Source: Piper betle (taxonomy: Eukaryota; Streptophyta; Magnoliopsida; Piperales; Piperaceae). Taken from it: a stretch of 64,000 nucleotides of DNA. The position numbers were made by a program, and so were the translations under genes. Positions 49,315 through 61,510 of the stretch are shown here, piece after piece; position 1 is the stretch's first letter, and each line of letters opens with the position of its first letter. The notes beneath the pieces were generated by a model, which saw only the letters and a list, made by a program, of their open reading frames with translations, had not been told where the DNA came from and did no database searches. Location: assembly GCA_033002965.1 (NCBI GenBank), contig JAURVB010014027.1:37313-101312 (forward strand), written 5' to 3'.

Positions 49315-52300
49315 TTTGCTACGATCGTTGTTGGGGATATGATTAATTTATCAATTAGAATTTTTGACTTGTTATTTGTGAGTTTGTACAGGTGTTTTGT
49401 TTTTGTTTGATTTTCTTCTTATTTTTCCTGATACTTATAGCTTATAGGCGCCCATTGAGAAGATGGATGGGTTTCATTTCCAATATTGAACTTTTTGTGA
49501 TTTTTGTAGAGGTAATCACCCAAATAACGTCAATTTGGTAGCAACTTCGTTGAAGTGTCCCGTGTATCTTTAATCATCAAATCGCTACAAAGTGGGAAAT
49601 TTGAAAATTATTAATAAATATAATAATGAATTAGATCTGTATGTTTGGTTCATGGAGAATGAATAGTCTAGGGTCTGATGAGTCACATTATTGATGGTTA
49701 ACAAATGTGGTTAATTGAATGAACTTAATTTTAAGCTATGTGTTCCCCTCTTCTTGGGTAACATTAATGGTTATTAATTAATATAATAATGAGTTATCTT
49801 ATTATATTTGGTTGTAGACAAATGATAAGTCTAGGTTCTGAAGAAACATTATTGATGGTTATATGAATAATTGAATGATCTTAAAATCAGACTCTGGGTT
49901 ACCCTCTTATTTCCCTTATAAAAGAAGTGCTAACTTAATTGAATATTAAATTTATGAGGGGTTATTATTTGCGTATGACAGAGGATGGAACAATGCTATT
50001 TGTTTATGGAACTGAGGAAAAATGCGGCCACCATATGAATTTGATGAGAGATAAAAACAATAGATTGCTTAAAAATTCTTATCCAACTTATTTTAATACA
50101 AAAACAATCTCCTATAATGGTGCCAAAAATTGGTGATGATTTTATATCAATGCGCATTAAAACATGATAAGATTTTAACAAATGAAAAAGTAGGACGTCT
50201 CTCCCATGTTGACTGTTTATAATCAATAAATAGAAAATGTAAGCAAGAAAAGAAAGAAATTAAGAAAATAAAAGAAGCAGTGGTCATACGAATGTTTAAA
50301 TGTTCCTCTCTATATTTTATTGATCTCTTCTTCACTCTTTCAACTAACTATAATATATCTACTCTCCGTATATCTTTTGAGTCTTAGATTTTATTAGAAC
50401 TTCCTCTATATATCTTATTGATCTCTTCACTCTTTCAGCTAGCTATAATTTTCGATACTAGGCTATGATATATCTACTCTCATATCTTTCTAGTCTTAGA
50501 TTTTATTAGTTAGTTCAAATTTCTATCTCTCGATGATAATTAGTTGACTAACTAATACATTAACATTACCCTTCCAACTAGACACGGCAAATGAGTGTAT
50601 TTCGATCTCACCCAGAACTCGAAATCCTATAATTAGTTGATCAGTCCAATTTTAGTTTGAAGAGATTATAACAACAAATCCTTGAAAATGAAGTATTGAG
50701 GAAAGGGATGAGAAATCGGTCAACAAAGTAGAGAGGTTTTGTTAAATTTATAACTTAATTTTCTTTCACTCTGTCACAACCGAAACACGTGTTTTGAAAA
50801 TAAATTATGAAACAAAATTACAGAGAGAATACAAGAATACCTAGAGAGTTGACCATGATGTCTATCGATGACTCTCTAAAAGAGTTATTTTGTTATTTGA
50901 GACTGAATATTTATATTAGATTGAATGTGTATTTAGAATTTTTAGTTGTTTACAATAAAAATGTGAATCATTGTGTATTTTACCAACTTCGTTGACCTTT
51001 TTGGCACTGGGCAGGCATGAGCCTCATGGTCTTTCGATTTTGTGGAGACTTGTGTTTTTGGAGAGAGATTTAAGAGAAGAAAGATGTGGCTTTCACTCTT
51101 GTGGAGAATTCTTTGAAGTTTTCCCTTTCTTGTATTGAACTCCAATGTAATATGCCAAAAATTTCATGGTAGTTTTTATTAGTTGTATGGGTAAATGGTT
51201 AATTTATGACAATCAATGGATCATAATTGCAATATTATATAAAGTTATTTTTCATCTGCTTGTTGATTATTTCATTCTCTTCTTAACGCCGCAAAGGCCT
51301 CTTTAATGTTTGATAGGTTTAAAGATTTGGTTTTGCCTACTCATTGGGGAATTGAATTTATCAATAATAAAGATATACTTGATTATATACATAAACCTTT
51401 GTAAGGAGTTGACCATTACGTGTTATTCTAATTTCTCCCGAAACCTCGTTGTATGATAACATATCAACTCCGACATATGTGACAGGGAGATAATTTAAGT
51501 TGTCAGGGGCTTACAAATTTAAGTTGTCAGGGGCTTACAATAATTTAGCCATATAGCCCAATTCGGATGTCTGGAGGGAAAATAATTTAGGTAGCCAATG
51601 TTATTATTATATTTTTCTATGTAATTAGTTTACTTTATTATTTTATTTTATTTTTTGCATCGCAATTTGGAAACTGAGTTCAAGATGTCATGCCATTATT
51701 AGTTGCAATATTATGTCAAGGTGTCCAACATCAAATCCTAGTCAAGTAATAATTGTTACATCAGCACCCAAAGAGACACCACACTATCTTCCTTTCACTA
51801 AACTGAGAAATTTTGATCCCGTGCATTTTTACCAAGTTCTCTATTATTTATTCTGGCATGGCTAAATCACCCTCACTATAGCAAGCAAATTAACAAAGTC
51901 ATCCAACTCTCTCTCACCCGAAACCTCTCCTTCCCTCGCAAGTCATCTCCTTTATAGGTAATCCATTGTATGCCATCTGTGTTGTAATTTATTTCTTGTT
52001 TTAATTTAGTTGGGTGATGATACAGAACAATTGCACAAGAGCAATTGAAGCTCACCAGCCAGTATGCTTGCGTGGCCACTGTGGAAACACCTAACAAGAA
52101 GTAGAGCATTCTTTGTGTTGGGAGAATCGTGGATCTATGTGCTTTTATATTCAGGTGCTCTAGGAGATTGAAGTTATAGGTGACTTGCTATCATTTTTAT
52201 GTAAAATTTAGGATGCAATGTTAGTTTCCTTCACATATAAAAAGTGTAAAAAGTAAAATGAATGCTTGATATATGCTTTTTAACTATGGTGGGAAAAAAC

Positions 52301-52499
52301 TATGCTTCCATTGTTTTTTACAGACATCTTCCTTTTTGCAAACATAGGTAAGTGTTTGATTTCTCTGAAATACTTGCTCAAGGGCTGCTATCGTTCACAA
52401 GCTATTTATTTTGTTGTTTGCTTGCATGTATTTTCTGAGTGCTTTTATTTGCTTTAAATGACCGGCCTGGTTTGTGGAAGCTGTGACTATTTACTCTAT
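49315..52499. other. AT-rich spacer with two tandem duplications
   Basis: 49605-49920 contains two copies of a roughly 170-bp unit (TATTAATTAATATAATAATGA, then GTCTAGG(G/T)TCTGA, then ACATTATTGATGGTTA). 50305-50508 contains two copies of a roughly 100-bp unit (TTATTGATCTCTTC, CTCTTTCA, GAGTCTTAGATTTTATTAG or AGTCTTAGATTTTATTAG). A 77-codon minus-strand frame at 51876-52109 starts with a hydrophobic stretch, but I cannot identify it. Confidence 0.4.
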
Positions 52500-53170
52500 C
52501 CATAATACTAGCAAATTTACAGAAATATTGAAAATGTGACCATTTACTCTATCTAGAATACTAACAAATTTACTGTGTAATGACCCAATTAGTGCAAACT
52601 AATACTTATCTATATCTAGACAAACTTTCATCTATAAGTGCAAACCGATACTTATCTATATCTAGACAAATTTTCATTGTCTGACCCGATTAATGCAAGC
52701 TAATACAAATCTAGCTAATACATATCTAAATGTAGATACTGATATTTATCTAAATCTATATCTAGACAAACTTTTATTGTCTAACTCGGTCCCTATATCT
52801 AGACAAACTTTCATCTATATCTAGACAATGATACTTATCTATATCTAGACAAATTTTTATCGTTCGTCTGGCCCAATTAGTGCAAGCTGATACTTATCTA
52901 AATCTAGATACTATCTAAATCTAAATACTAATATTTATCTAAATCTATTTTTTAACAAATTTTCATTGTCTAACTCGGTCCCTATATCTAGACAAACTTT
53001 CATCTATATCTAGACAATTACATTTATCTATATCTTGACAAATTTTCATCGTCTGACCCGATTAGTGCAAGCTGATACTTATTTAAATCTAGATCTAATA
53101 TTTATTTAAATCTATATCTAAAAGAACTTTCATCGTCTAACTCGGTCCTAAAGTAGATTAATACAAATTG
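52500..53170. repeat. higher-order minisatellite built on CTATATCTAGACAAA
   Basis: The short word TATCTA(T)ATCTAGACAAA and its variants occur more than ten times. Longer markers repeat at about 165-190 bp: CTAACTCGGTCC starts at 52781, 52970 and 53137, and GACCCGATTAGTGCAAGCTGA or close variants occur near 52583, 52682, 52870 and 53055. Confidence 0.85.
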
Positions 53171-55230
53171 ATGGGTTTAATTACTTTTTAATAAATAATT
53201 AATCAAGTTAAATCTAAGTATATTCTCGCTAATATATTAGATATTATCGTTATAAGCATTAGATGTAAGACAAACTTAACATATTAGGGGACAGGAAGCG
53301 TTGCTAAAGGCACTTTATGTTAAGCAAGTTAAGCTTTTCTACGGCAGTTTTTATGGATAACCATCTTCCGGTACAAGGTATAACTACTTATGTGAATGAT
53401 CTGAACTGGCAACTTTAACTTGTCCTTCGTGGGTTTATATCGTAATGTGCTGAACTCCTCACCTGCGAAATACATTAGTTCACAATTTAGCAACTTTTGC
53501 AATGAGATGTAATTCTTAGCTTTTATACCCCTCACTGCCAATGTAAGCCTGTTAGTATAAGTTTCTTTTTGGTTCTTTTGATACAATGGAAGTGTTAAAA
53601 AAGGAACGGGTATCGTTACAAGTTAAGATTTGTTGCTTCTCTCAACATTGACATTGAGGAATATGTAGTTGGGTAGAAGCAAAGTATAATCAATTCACAT
53701 TTAGGTTGTAATCCATTTATATTTAAGTTCTGTGTATATACGTTGATTTGTATTTGAATTTTGTATAGGTGAATCGATGTTTCTGTTACTTGATGTCTTG
53801 TATCATCTTTTAAAATGGAGCTTTTACAATTTATTTTATGTGATGTTCCCAAAAAGAGTGTAATAATCTATCTGTTCGCACAATTATACGACAAATCAAT
53901 TAACATAAATATAGGACTTTGGTTAGAATTTCATGTGTAAAACTGCAAATAGCTCTTTTACTTGGAAATTAACTCGTCATATACAACCGTTCCTATGAAG
54001 CTCCCACATTTTTCCTACCAACCCATTATTTGTTAACATTTGTTATATAAAATGATAGTATGTAAATATTAGTTGTGAAGATTGACGATTTTTTCTTTCC
54101 ATGGGTATTAAGAAAGGTTAATCAATGTACAAATAGCTTTACTATCTTAAAATTGATGTCTATATATACAACTCCTCTACTTGGCAATCGATGCACATTA
54201 TTTATTTTAGTTAGAAATTGATATACACCATAGTTTCAAAAATTGGAATCGAACCGATTTATCAAAAATTAGACAAGAATCGATTTACTTGAATCGGTCA
54301 AAATCGGTTATTGATCTCTTCTTCCTTATCCCCTGCATCATTTTAGAATATATTATTAGAATATTATTTGTTATATTTTATTTTATTATTATTGATTCGA
54401 ATAAGGAGTGAGTCAATTTTTATTACTTAAATTACCCTACCCCTTCCAATGTGGCCGCCTTCACCTGTCGCCACCATCCAACCCCGCGCCCCATCCCTTG
54501 CCGCTCAACTCGTCACCCCATCACCCCTGCCACTAGATCTTCTCCCCTCCTCCACTTTTCTCCCCACCCCGGCCGATTTTTGCAACTATGATAAACACTT
54601 AACTAGTTTTTTAGAAATTGATCTTATATATTAGACTAAGTGAAAAGATGACCATAAAAAATAAACAAATTGATCCAGAATTTTAACGGTTTCACTTTTC
54701 AAGTAAAGCATTTTGAAAATGTGAGCAATAAAATTTGTGTCAACCAAACAAAGTGATTTACTTTTTTGTCATCATACATTTGAGCTACGATATAAATTAG
54801 ATGATCATTGACTTTGATTAAAATATATATCGTTTCATTAAACTAAATTGCTGCGAAAGAGGCAACATTGAGAAATCCTATTTGCCTTTATATTAAAAAA
54901 GGATCATATGTTATCAACATAGTATTGAAGACATGGTTTTGAAGATCACGTTTTTTGCATTCTCAATGATGAAAGATCACTTCATACGAGGGAACAAATT
55001 ACGTACAAATAGCATTAAGAAAACTTAAAAAAGATCAAGCACAGTTAATTCCACAAGGCCATAAACAACCCAAAATAAATGATCAACAAGGTTCGGGTGT
55101 GCCCAGGTTAAAGACAATCACAAGGGAGGGTTGCATGAGGGGAGGGAGGGTTGCATGAGGTGATAAGAAGTTAAAATGGGTCCACGAGCTTTAATTTAAA
55201 ATGACTAGGCACTTTAAGAAGCTAAGAACT
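53171..55230. other. AT-rich spacer with one C-rich patch
   Basis: 54425-54590 is C-rich on the plus strand (CCGCCTTCACCTGTCGCCACC and similar) and stands out from its surroundings. It resembles short pieces of the GC islands at 56500 and 63340. Nothing coding is recognised. Confidence 0.4.
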
Positions 55231-55600
55231 TTAAAATGACTAACCACTATTCATCTCACGTAGAAATTAAGATTATTTTAGAGATTAAGATTATTCTAAT
55301 AATTCCCCCCATATACAAGCCCATTGAGCTTTGCTTGTGGACCGATAATCACGCCTCTTTTAGACTAACTCAGCAAAACCAAGCCGGAACAAGAATAAGC
55401 AAAAGCAAGGGGTGTCAGCGCGCTTTACGCTTGACGAAGATAAGCAAGCGGAGCAGTTATATGCCTGCTTTTGCTCTCTGCTCTACAAAGCGAGAGTTTT
55501 GGGTCATTCACAAAAATCATTTGTCTGTCTTTTTCTACCCATCTCATAAATACGTGAGACTTCACACCACATTTTGTTTAAAAAGAAATTGAGCCAATTC
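55231..55600. other. higher-GC segment, possibly organelle-derived
   Basis: An open frame of 118 codons crosses this interval, but it shows no protein family features. The stretch 55340-55500 (for example GCGCGCTTTACGCTTGACGA, GCAAGCGGAGCAG) differs in style from the spacer and reminds me of plant mitochondrial intergenic DNA. This is recollection, not a match. Confidence 0.25.
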
Positions 55601-56490
55601 ATATGAACCTCAAACCCAAGTAAAAGAGTATTTATGGCTAATTTATAAAAAAATGCCATTGAATCGTTATTTTTAAAGTCCCTAGCATTGAATCATGGAT
55701 ATGGCCTTATCCCACCATTTAATGGTAAATTTCTCTAAATTTTAACATGTTTATAAATATATTATTTGTATTAAAGTTGTTGTTTAATAATCTATACTTA
55801 TTTTAGGATTTCTACATAATTTACTATTTCTATTTATTTTTTATTATTTATTATAAAAAAACTTAAAGTATAATTCTATCCCAACTAATTTTTTTAAAAA
55901 ATAATAAAGTTTATTCAATTATTAAAATGTTACCCAAATAAAAATTACTTTTAATATTTGTATAGAACTATTGTCTTATACAAACAAATATTTTTATCAA
56001 AGTTAAGTAAATATTCATTATTTTTAATGAAAATAATAAATAAAAATATATTTTGTAATTAATTTTATATGTTATTAAATATATATTTAATAAGTTTCTA
56101 TTATACCCCGCACATTGTACAGTGACTAGTTTTGTTTTATTTTTGCTTTAGAAAAATAATTTTGTTATATGGATTAATAAATTGAGGTTAGTGAATAAAT
56201 TTGACTATTATTTTAGCTAACTATGTTCTCAGCCGCAAGATAATATATTTCATAACTATTTAATATGAACCGTTATATAAAAATTGATGACCACGATAAT
56301 GATTCATAAAAATCAGAAATAAAAAAAACATTAACAACTTATTATTTCTCCATGGGAAAGCAAAGGAACACAGGAGAACGCCAACAACAATAGAGTGGAG
56401 AAAGAGCGCCAACAATGTGTGTTTATCAATGGATCCTACTTTCATAAGTACATTGGACATATTATATTCCTCAACCTACGGGTCAGGCCT
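55601..56490. other. AT-rich spacer
   Basis: Nothing recognised. Confidence 0.5.
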
Positions 56491-56499
56491 ATTCTAGTC

Positions 56500-56870
56500 C
56501 GGTCCATCATCCGGCCGACGCGTTTCCGCCGCCGCTGGCCGACGCGTCGCCGCCACCCCGGCCGACGCGACCCCCTGCCCGGCCCGTCGCCGCCCCCGGC
56601 CGACGGGGCGGCGACCCCTCCCCCCACCACCGGAGGCGCGGGAGGCGAATCTAGCCGCCCCGCTCTTCCCCTGCCGGCCCGCCGCCCCGTCGCCTCCCCG
56701 TCGCCGTCCCCCACCCGCCACCCCGCCGCGCCCCTGCCCGCCACCCCGCCCCGTCCCCCCTGCCGGCCACCCCGCTGCGCCACGCCCCCCCGCCCCCCCC
56801 GTCCCCGTCCCCCGCCGCGCCCCCTCAGCCCTGCCCGCCACCCTGCTGCGGCGGCGCCGGCCACCCCTGT
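56500..56870. other. GC-rich island, strongly C-skewed on the plus strand
   Basis: About 370 bp made of GCCGACGC, CCCCGGCC and CCCGCC words. Long frames on both strands follow from composition. It ends shortly before two perfect hairpins at 56887-56957, and I suspect both belong to one inserted element. Confidence 0.55.
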
Positions 56871-56886
56871 TTTTTTTTCTTTTAAT

Positions 56887-56957
56887 ATCTTGGCCGTTGG
56901 ATGCTAATCCAACGGCCAAGATAAAACTTGAGCACAGGCAAGCTGCCTGTGCTCAAG
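56887..56957. repeat. two adjacent perfect inverted repeats
   Basis: First hairpin: ATCTTGGCCGTTGG, an 8-nt loop, then its exact complement, at 56887-56922. Second hairpin: CTTGAGCACAGGCA, loop AGC, then its exact complement, at 56927-56957. Both stems are 14 bp without mismatch and lie four bases apart. Confidence 0.92.
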
Positions 56958-56999
56958 CACAGAAACCTTATTTCCATAACTTTAATGATATACCAATAA

Positions 57000-57811
57000 A
57001 TGTTAGATGTGAAGTTAATTTAAAAATATATCAGAGATTATACACACACATGCCCAGTAATACTGTTTTTTGAGGGATGGGATATAAACTAACATAGTTT
57101 TAACTACTATTTATATAATTATACGAGTCAGCCTCACCTCGTATTATCACGTACCATCTTCTAATTCAGCAAGGTTTAGACCTTCATATCATTATAATTC
57201 ACATAAGATTATTTAGTCTAAAATTTTCCCAAAATCTTATTTTTTGTTGATTATATCGATATTTTAACCTCTATTTATTTAAATATTAATCATAAAAATA
57301 TTTTGAAATATTTAATAAAATTATTTTATTTATGATTTAAAAATTCAAATAAATTAAATATAAAACTTAACTACCCTTTTATTATAAAACTAGGCAACAT
57401 GCCGCATCATGTATGAATTATAGCAGATAAATTTTAATTTTATATATAAACTCTCATTAATAATATAATAGATTGTAATAATCTAATATCTTAGATATAT
57501 AATGATTGACTTTAAAGATATATGTTATTTAAATAAAAATAAAAATTATAATTATTTACTTTTTTATTATATATTTTAAGATAATTAGATTAGTAGGGAA
57601 TTAGAAGTTAAGGTTGACCAAGTTCAAACCTGTAACCGGAGGCATTTTTATTATATTTTTTTAAAAAATTTTAAGTTTTGGTTAACCGATTTTCATAATT
57701 GTAATCTTACTATAATATTGAGTTTTTATTTTATTAATAAGAGTGATGGGTTGATCAATCATTACGTAAACTTTGCCTTTTCTTGTAACACTTCCTTTCT
57801 TCTTTTGAAGT
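57000..57811. other. AT-rich spacer
   Basis: Nothing recognised. Confidence 0.5.
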
Positions 57812-58357
57812 TTGTTAATCCGCAGAAAGCCCATCGACTATGCAAAAGCCCAATACCAAGACGGCAGCAAGCTTAAAATGGCAAATCTGTCGTATCCTCG
57901 TTCGGTTGCGCGACTCGATTGCAACAGTTTGTGTTTGTGTTGGGACCAATTCTCCTTTCTCTTTCCGACCAACTTGTGTTTGGACTTTGTAGGTAACACA
58001 ACCAGACGTCAACGGCCATGCACAATGAATAGAAGTTTGAAGCCAGAAAAGTTGTGTTCCGAAGTGATAGAATCAAAGGCCAATCAAATTGGCAATGAAG
58101 TACGAAAGAACGGAGAAAAGGGTAGGAACGTTGCCTCAATCACTTTCATTTTAGCCAAACATATTGACTTAATGGCTCCCAAGATATGTCCTTCTGACTT
58201 TGCATGGATGAATGGAACATATATCAATCGTTCTTTGCCGACGAAATGGAAAAGTTATTGTACAGGAATGGTCAGGGATCTAATTCTCAATTACACGTGC
58301 AGTAAAAACGCAAGAAAGCTGGGAGACGGTGTTTGCGTCCAATCTTGCATGGAATAG
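57812..58357 (+). CDS. unidentified open frame, 181 residues
   Basis: This is the longest open frame of ordinary base composition in the right third. I do not recognise the protein. The C-terminal half is rich in cysteine and charged residues (for example PKICPSDFAWMNG and TCSKNARKLGDGVCVQSC). The 3' half and the following 300 bp have diverged relatives at 60000-60450 that are not open, which argues against a conserved gene and for a duplicated remnant. The first codon may be non-ATG. A splice-like TTTGTAG/GTAACA lies within it. Confidence 0.22.
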   Translation: MLIRRKPIDYAKAQYQDGSKLKMANLSYPRSVARLDCNSLCLCWDQFSFLFPTNLCLDFVGNTTRRQRPCTMNRSLKPEKLCSEVIESKANQIGNEVRKNGEKGRNVASITFILAKHIDLMAPKICPSDFAWMNGTYINRSLPTKWKSYCTGMVRDLILNYTCSKNARKLGDGVCVQSCME

Positions 58358-58539
58358 CTTCGATATATGTGGATTGAAAGCCACTGGTTTCTTATACGAC
58401 TACCATATTTGTCCGAAAGTTCATAGAGCTGAAAAGTGTCTATGCATTGACTTACATTCATGGAGAGTTGGAGACCACAACTAACATGCTTTTGTGGTAG
58501 CCATTAGATTTAAGTAATGTATTTTCTTTAGAGAAATCA

Positions 58540-60500
58540 GGTTTAATTAATTGTATTTATCCGAGAGTCACGGAGTAGATTCAGCTTGCTTTCACAGTCT
58601 ATAACATTGTGCTACGAACTAGGAGTCATGCACGTGAAATTGAAGACACAAAAACTATACTTATAATAAAATAAGAGTCTTACATACACATCAATTACAA
58701 TCGTAAAACTTTTTATTTGCAACAATTTAGTAGGTCCTACTATTTAAAATCTACATAATTAAATATAAAAATAACTAATAACGGAATTATAGAATCGGAT
58801 GTTTTTAATATTTTCATCTTAACTATCAAAGTAATTTTTAAAAAACATTAATTTCAAAGTATCTTAAAACGAGAGCATTTTAGAAAAATAAAAAAAATCA
58901 TTTTTATGTCAAAAAAAAAAATTATCAAACTTTCTTAATGATTCACTCCACTTTCCATGCATGTAGACATCATCACTCGAGACTCACTAAAAAAAGTTCA
59001 AATCAGATGTACAGTTCAAGCGAGGTATACGAGGTCCTATGACTCATAAATTTTTCCCTTAAAATAAGCATGCATAGCAAAAGGTGGGCATTGGTCGGTT
59101 AGAGAACAAGTTCACGTATTTTATCCTTGTTAGGGAAATTCCGGTTTAATTATTTACATTTATCCAAGAGTCATGGAATAAGGTCGGGTCGCTATCCGAC
59201 ACTCATGAAATAGGGTCGGGTCGCGCTCGCAGTCTACTCTGAATTGCAACTTAAGTAGGATTGATGCAGTCGAAATTAGGGACACAAACAACAAATAATA
59301 AAATATCATACAATACAATAAACACACACATGACGCTAACTCCCTAATCCGTGAGGGCGTCATTAAGCCGAGTGTTAGACAACACATTGTCCATCACCTC
59401 CGCTAATTAACCTCAGGGCAAAAAATAATCGTCCACAGTTAAGATTATTCTTGCTGGTCGGTCATAGTCGAACACAGTTCATATTTGGACGAGTTAAAAT
59501 TTTATTTTCGATCAATATTTATTATATTATTTTATCATTTTTTAAAGCTATAAATTACACATTTTTCTCATATAAAACTAATACTTTATTTATATAATCA
59601 CTATTTTTTTATTTTCTTTGCTTCTCTTATATCAATTAACATAAAAATTAAACATTACTATGTTAAAAGTTTTTTGAATGAATAAATACATATAACCATG
59701 AAAAGTTCAAAATCCAAGATTGACGTGCCTTAATTAGTTTTAATAATTTTGCATGATAATTTAGTAATCAACCTATAACTAGTATTATTAAATTATGATT
59801 TTTTACCGGGCACTTGGCCAGTGCTTGAGTTGTATAAAGAAATATTTATATTGAGTTTATTGTTATTTGACCGTGATTAAAATTCGGTCATAGATGCTTT
59901 GGATGTCCACGCCCACCACTAAATAGTAAACCTAATATGATGTCATACTATTTCTCCCGGGATAAGGATAAAGTGAAAGGATCAAAAGGTCTATGAAGTT
60001 TGTAATAAAAGGGTAGGATTGTTGCCACAATCACTTTCGTTTTAGCCTAACATATTGACTCCAGGGCTTATGAGAACTGGGATCTTTTTAAGGGTTGTTT
60101 CTGTCCTCTTTCTTGCAAGGAATATATAGCTTCCATATGGATAGAGGGGCACTCGTTTTATATGTTATTGCCATGGTCTGCAAGTTCTTGAGCTGAGACA
60201 TGCCTATGTATTGATTTGTATTCATGGAGAGTTGCAGACCACATCAAGTCATCAACCATTATTTTGCGGTGGCCGACAGGTTTAAGTATGCTATTCTCTT
60301 GGTTCAAAAACAAAAAACAAGGCACTCTATTATCTTTAGGAGAAATTAGGGTTAATTAATTATATTTATCTGGGAGTCATGGAATATAGTTAGCCCGCCC
60401 TAGAAATCTATCTTGAGCTATGAAGTAGGAATCATGAAAGTGAAGTTGGAGACACACATAGCGATTTAATAAAATGAAGATATCGTTGTAAAACATAAAA
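58540..60500. repeat. three diverged copies of a 150-250 bp unit
   Basis: Units near 58540-58700, 59125-59390 and 60335-60500 share TTTAATTAATT(G/A)TATTTATC, then GAGAGTCA(C/T)GGA, then GTAGGA and GACACA with a closing AATAAAAT. The outer two also share the upstream block TATTGA(T)TT(A/G)CATTCATGGAGAGTTG. In the middle unit, a GAATAAGGTCGGGTCGC-like word is itself doubled. Confidence 0.6.
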
Positions 60501-61240
60501 TGATATATGGGATGGGTTCGGATATCTGATATCTACAAATCCGATTTTATATCTGATTCAGAATAGTTTCAGATTAAATTCAAGTTCACAATTCTGATTT
60601 ATATTATATCCAAAAATATTCGAAATGGGTATAGATTTAAGGTGATCATACCCGTATTATATGGATTCAAGTTTAAGTATGCTATTCAGTTTTAAATTAT
60701 TTAAATTACAAATCAGGTAAAAATGAAAATAAGAGTTGATAAGCACATATATTTTTATTATTTTCTGAATTTTTTAATCAACCAAATTGCAAATCCAATA
60801 AAGATGGAAAATAGGATTTGATAAACATTCATATTTTTTTGAAATTTTTCAGCTTATAAATTACAAATCTGACAAGAAAATAAGAGTTGATAAAGACATA
60901 TGTTTTTATTATTTTTTGGAAAATTTAAATTAATTAAGTTACAAATCTTTATGAATTTGATAAAGAAGAAAAATAAGAGTAACAAATCATAATAAGTTAT
61001 CCCCTCATTAAAAGTTGATGGTATTTGCCTGAATTACTCTTCTTATTATATATTGCAGGTAGTTTCCAATAACCAACCCTTCTCCCTGTTTTCAAAAAAT
61101 AAATAAATAAAAATAAACAAATAAATAAAACTACATATGTAAGGAGTAGTAAACATAATATTTAAAATATTAATATATAAAACTGAGTACTTTTAATACG
61201 CTGCTATCACGTGTCCCCAATTGTTTAATGATATTACCCT
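60501..61240. other. AT-rich spacer with a dispersed repeat fragment
   Basis: 60510-60680 contains the GGATATCTGATATC-type repeat also seen at 32280-33370. The rest shows no recognised content. Confidence 0.45.
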
Positions 61241-61510
61241 TTATTGTTAATCTATTGTAATTATAATTTGTTTTAATTTCTATTGAAATTATGATTTATT
61301 TTGAAAATTTTTTCTATTGTAGTTAGGATTTGTTTTGATTTTTATTAGTAATTAGGATTTGTTTTAAAACCTTTATTGTTTTTCTATTATAATTAGGATT
61401 TGTTTTGATTTCTATTATAATTAGAATCTATTTTGATTTCTATTATAATTATGATTTATCTTATATTCTATTGTAATTAAGATTTGTTTTGATTTTTATA
61501 GTAATTAGCA
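61241..61510. repeat. 29-bp AT-rich minisatellite, about eight units
   Basis: The unit is close to TCTATTATAATTAGGATTTG followed by TTTTGATTT, repeated with scattered changes. Confidence 0.82.

Noticed and set aside
56395..56919. Proline/arginine- and glycine-rich frames of 140-170 codons
   Set aside because: Composition artefacts of a C-skewed island; both strands are open at once and no domain is visible.
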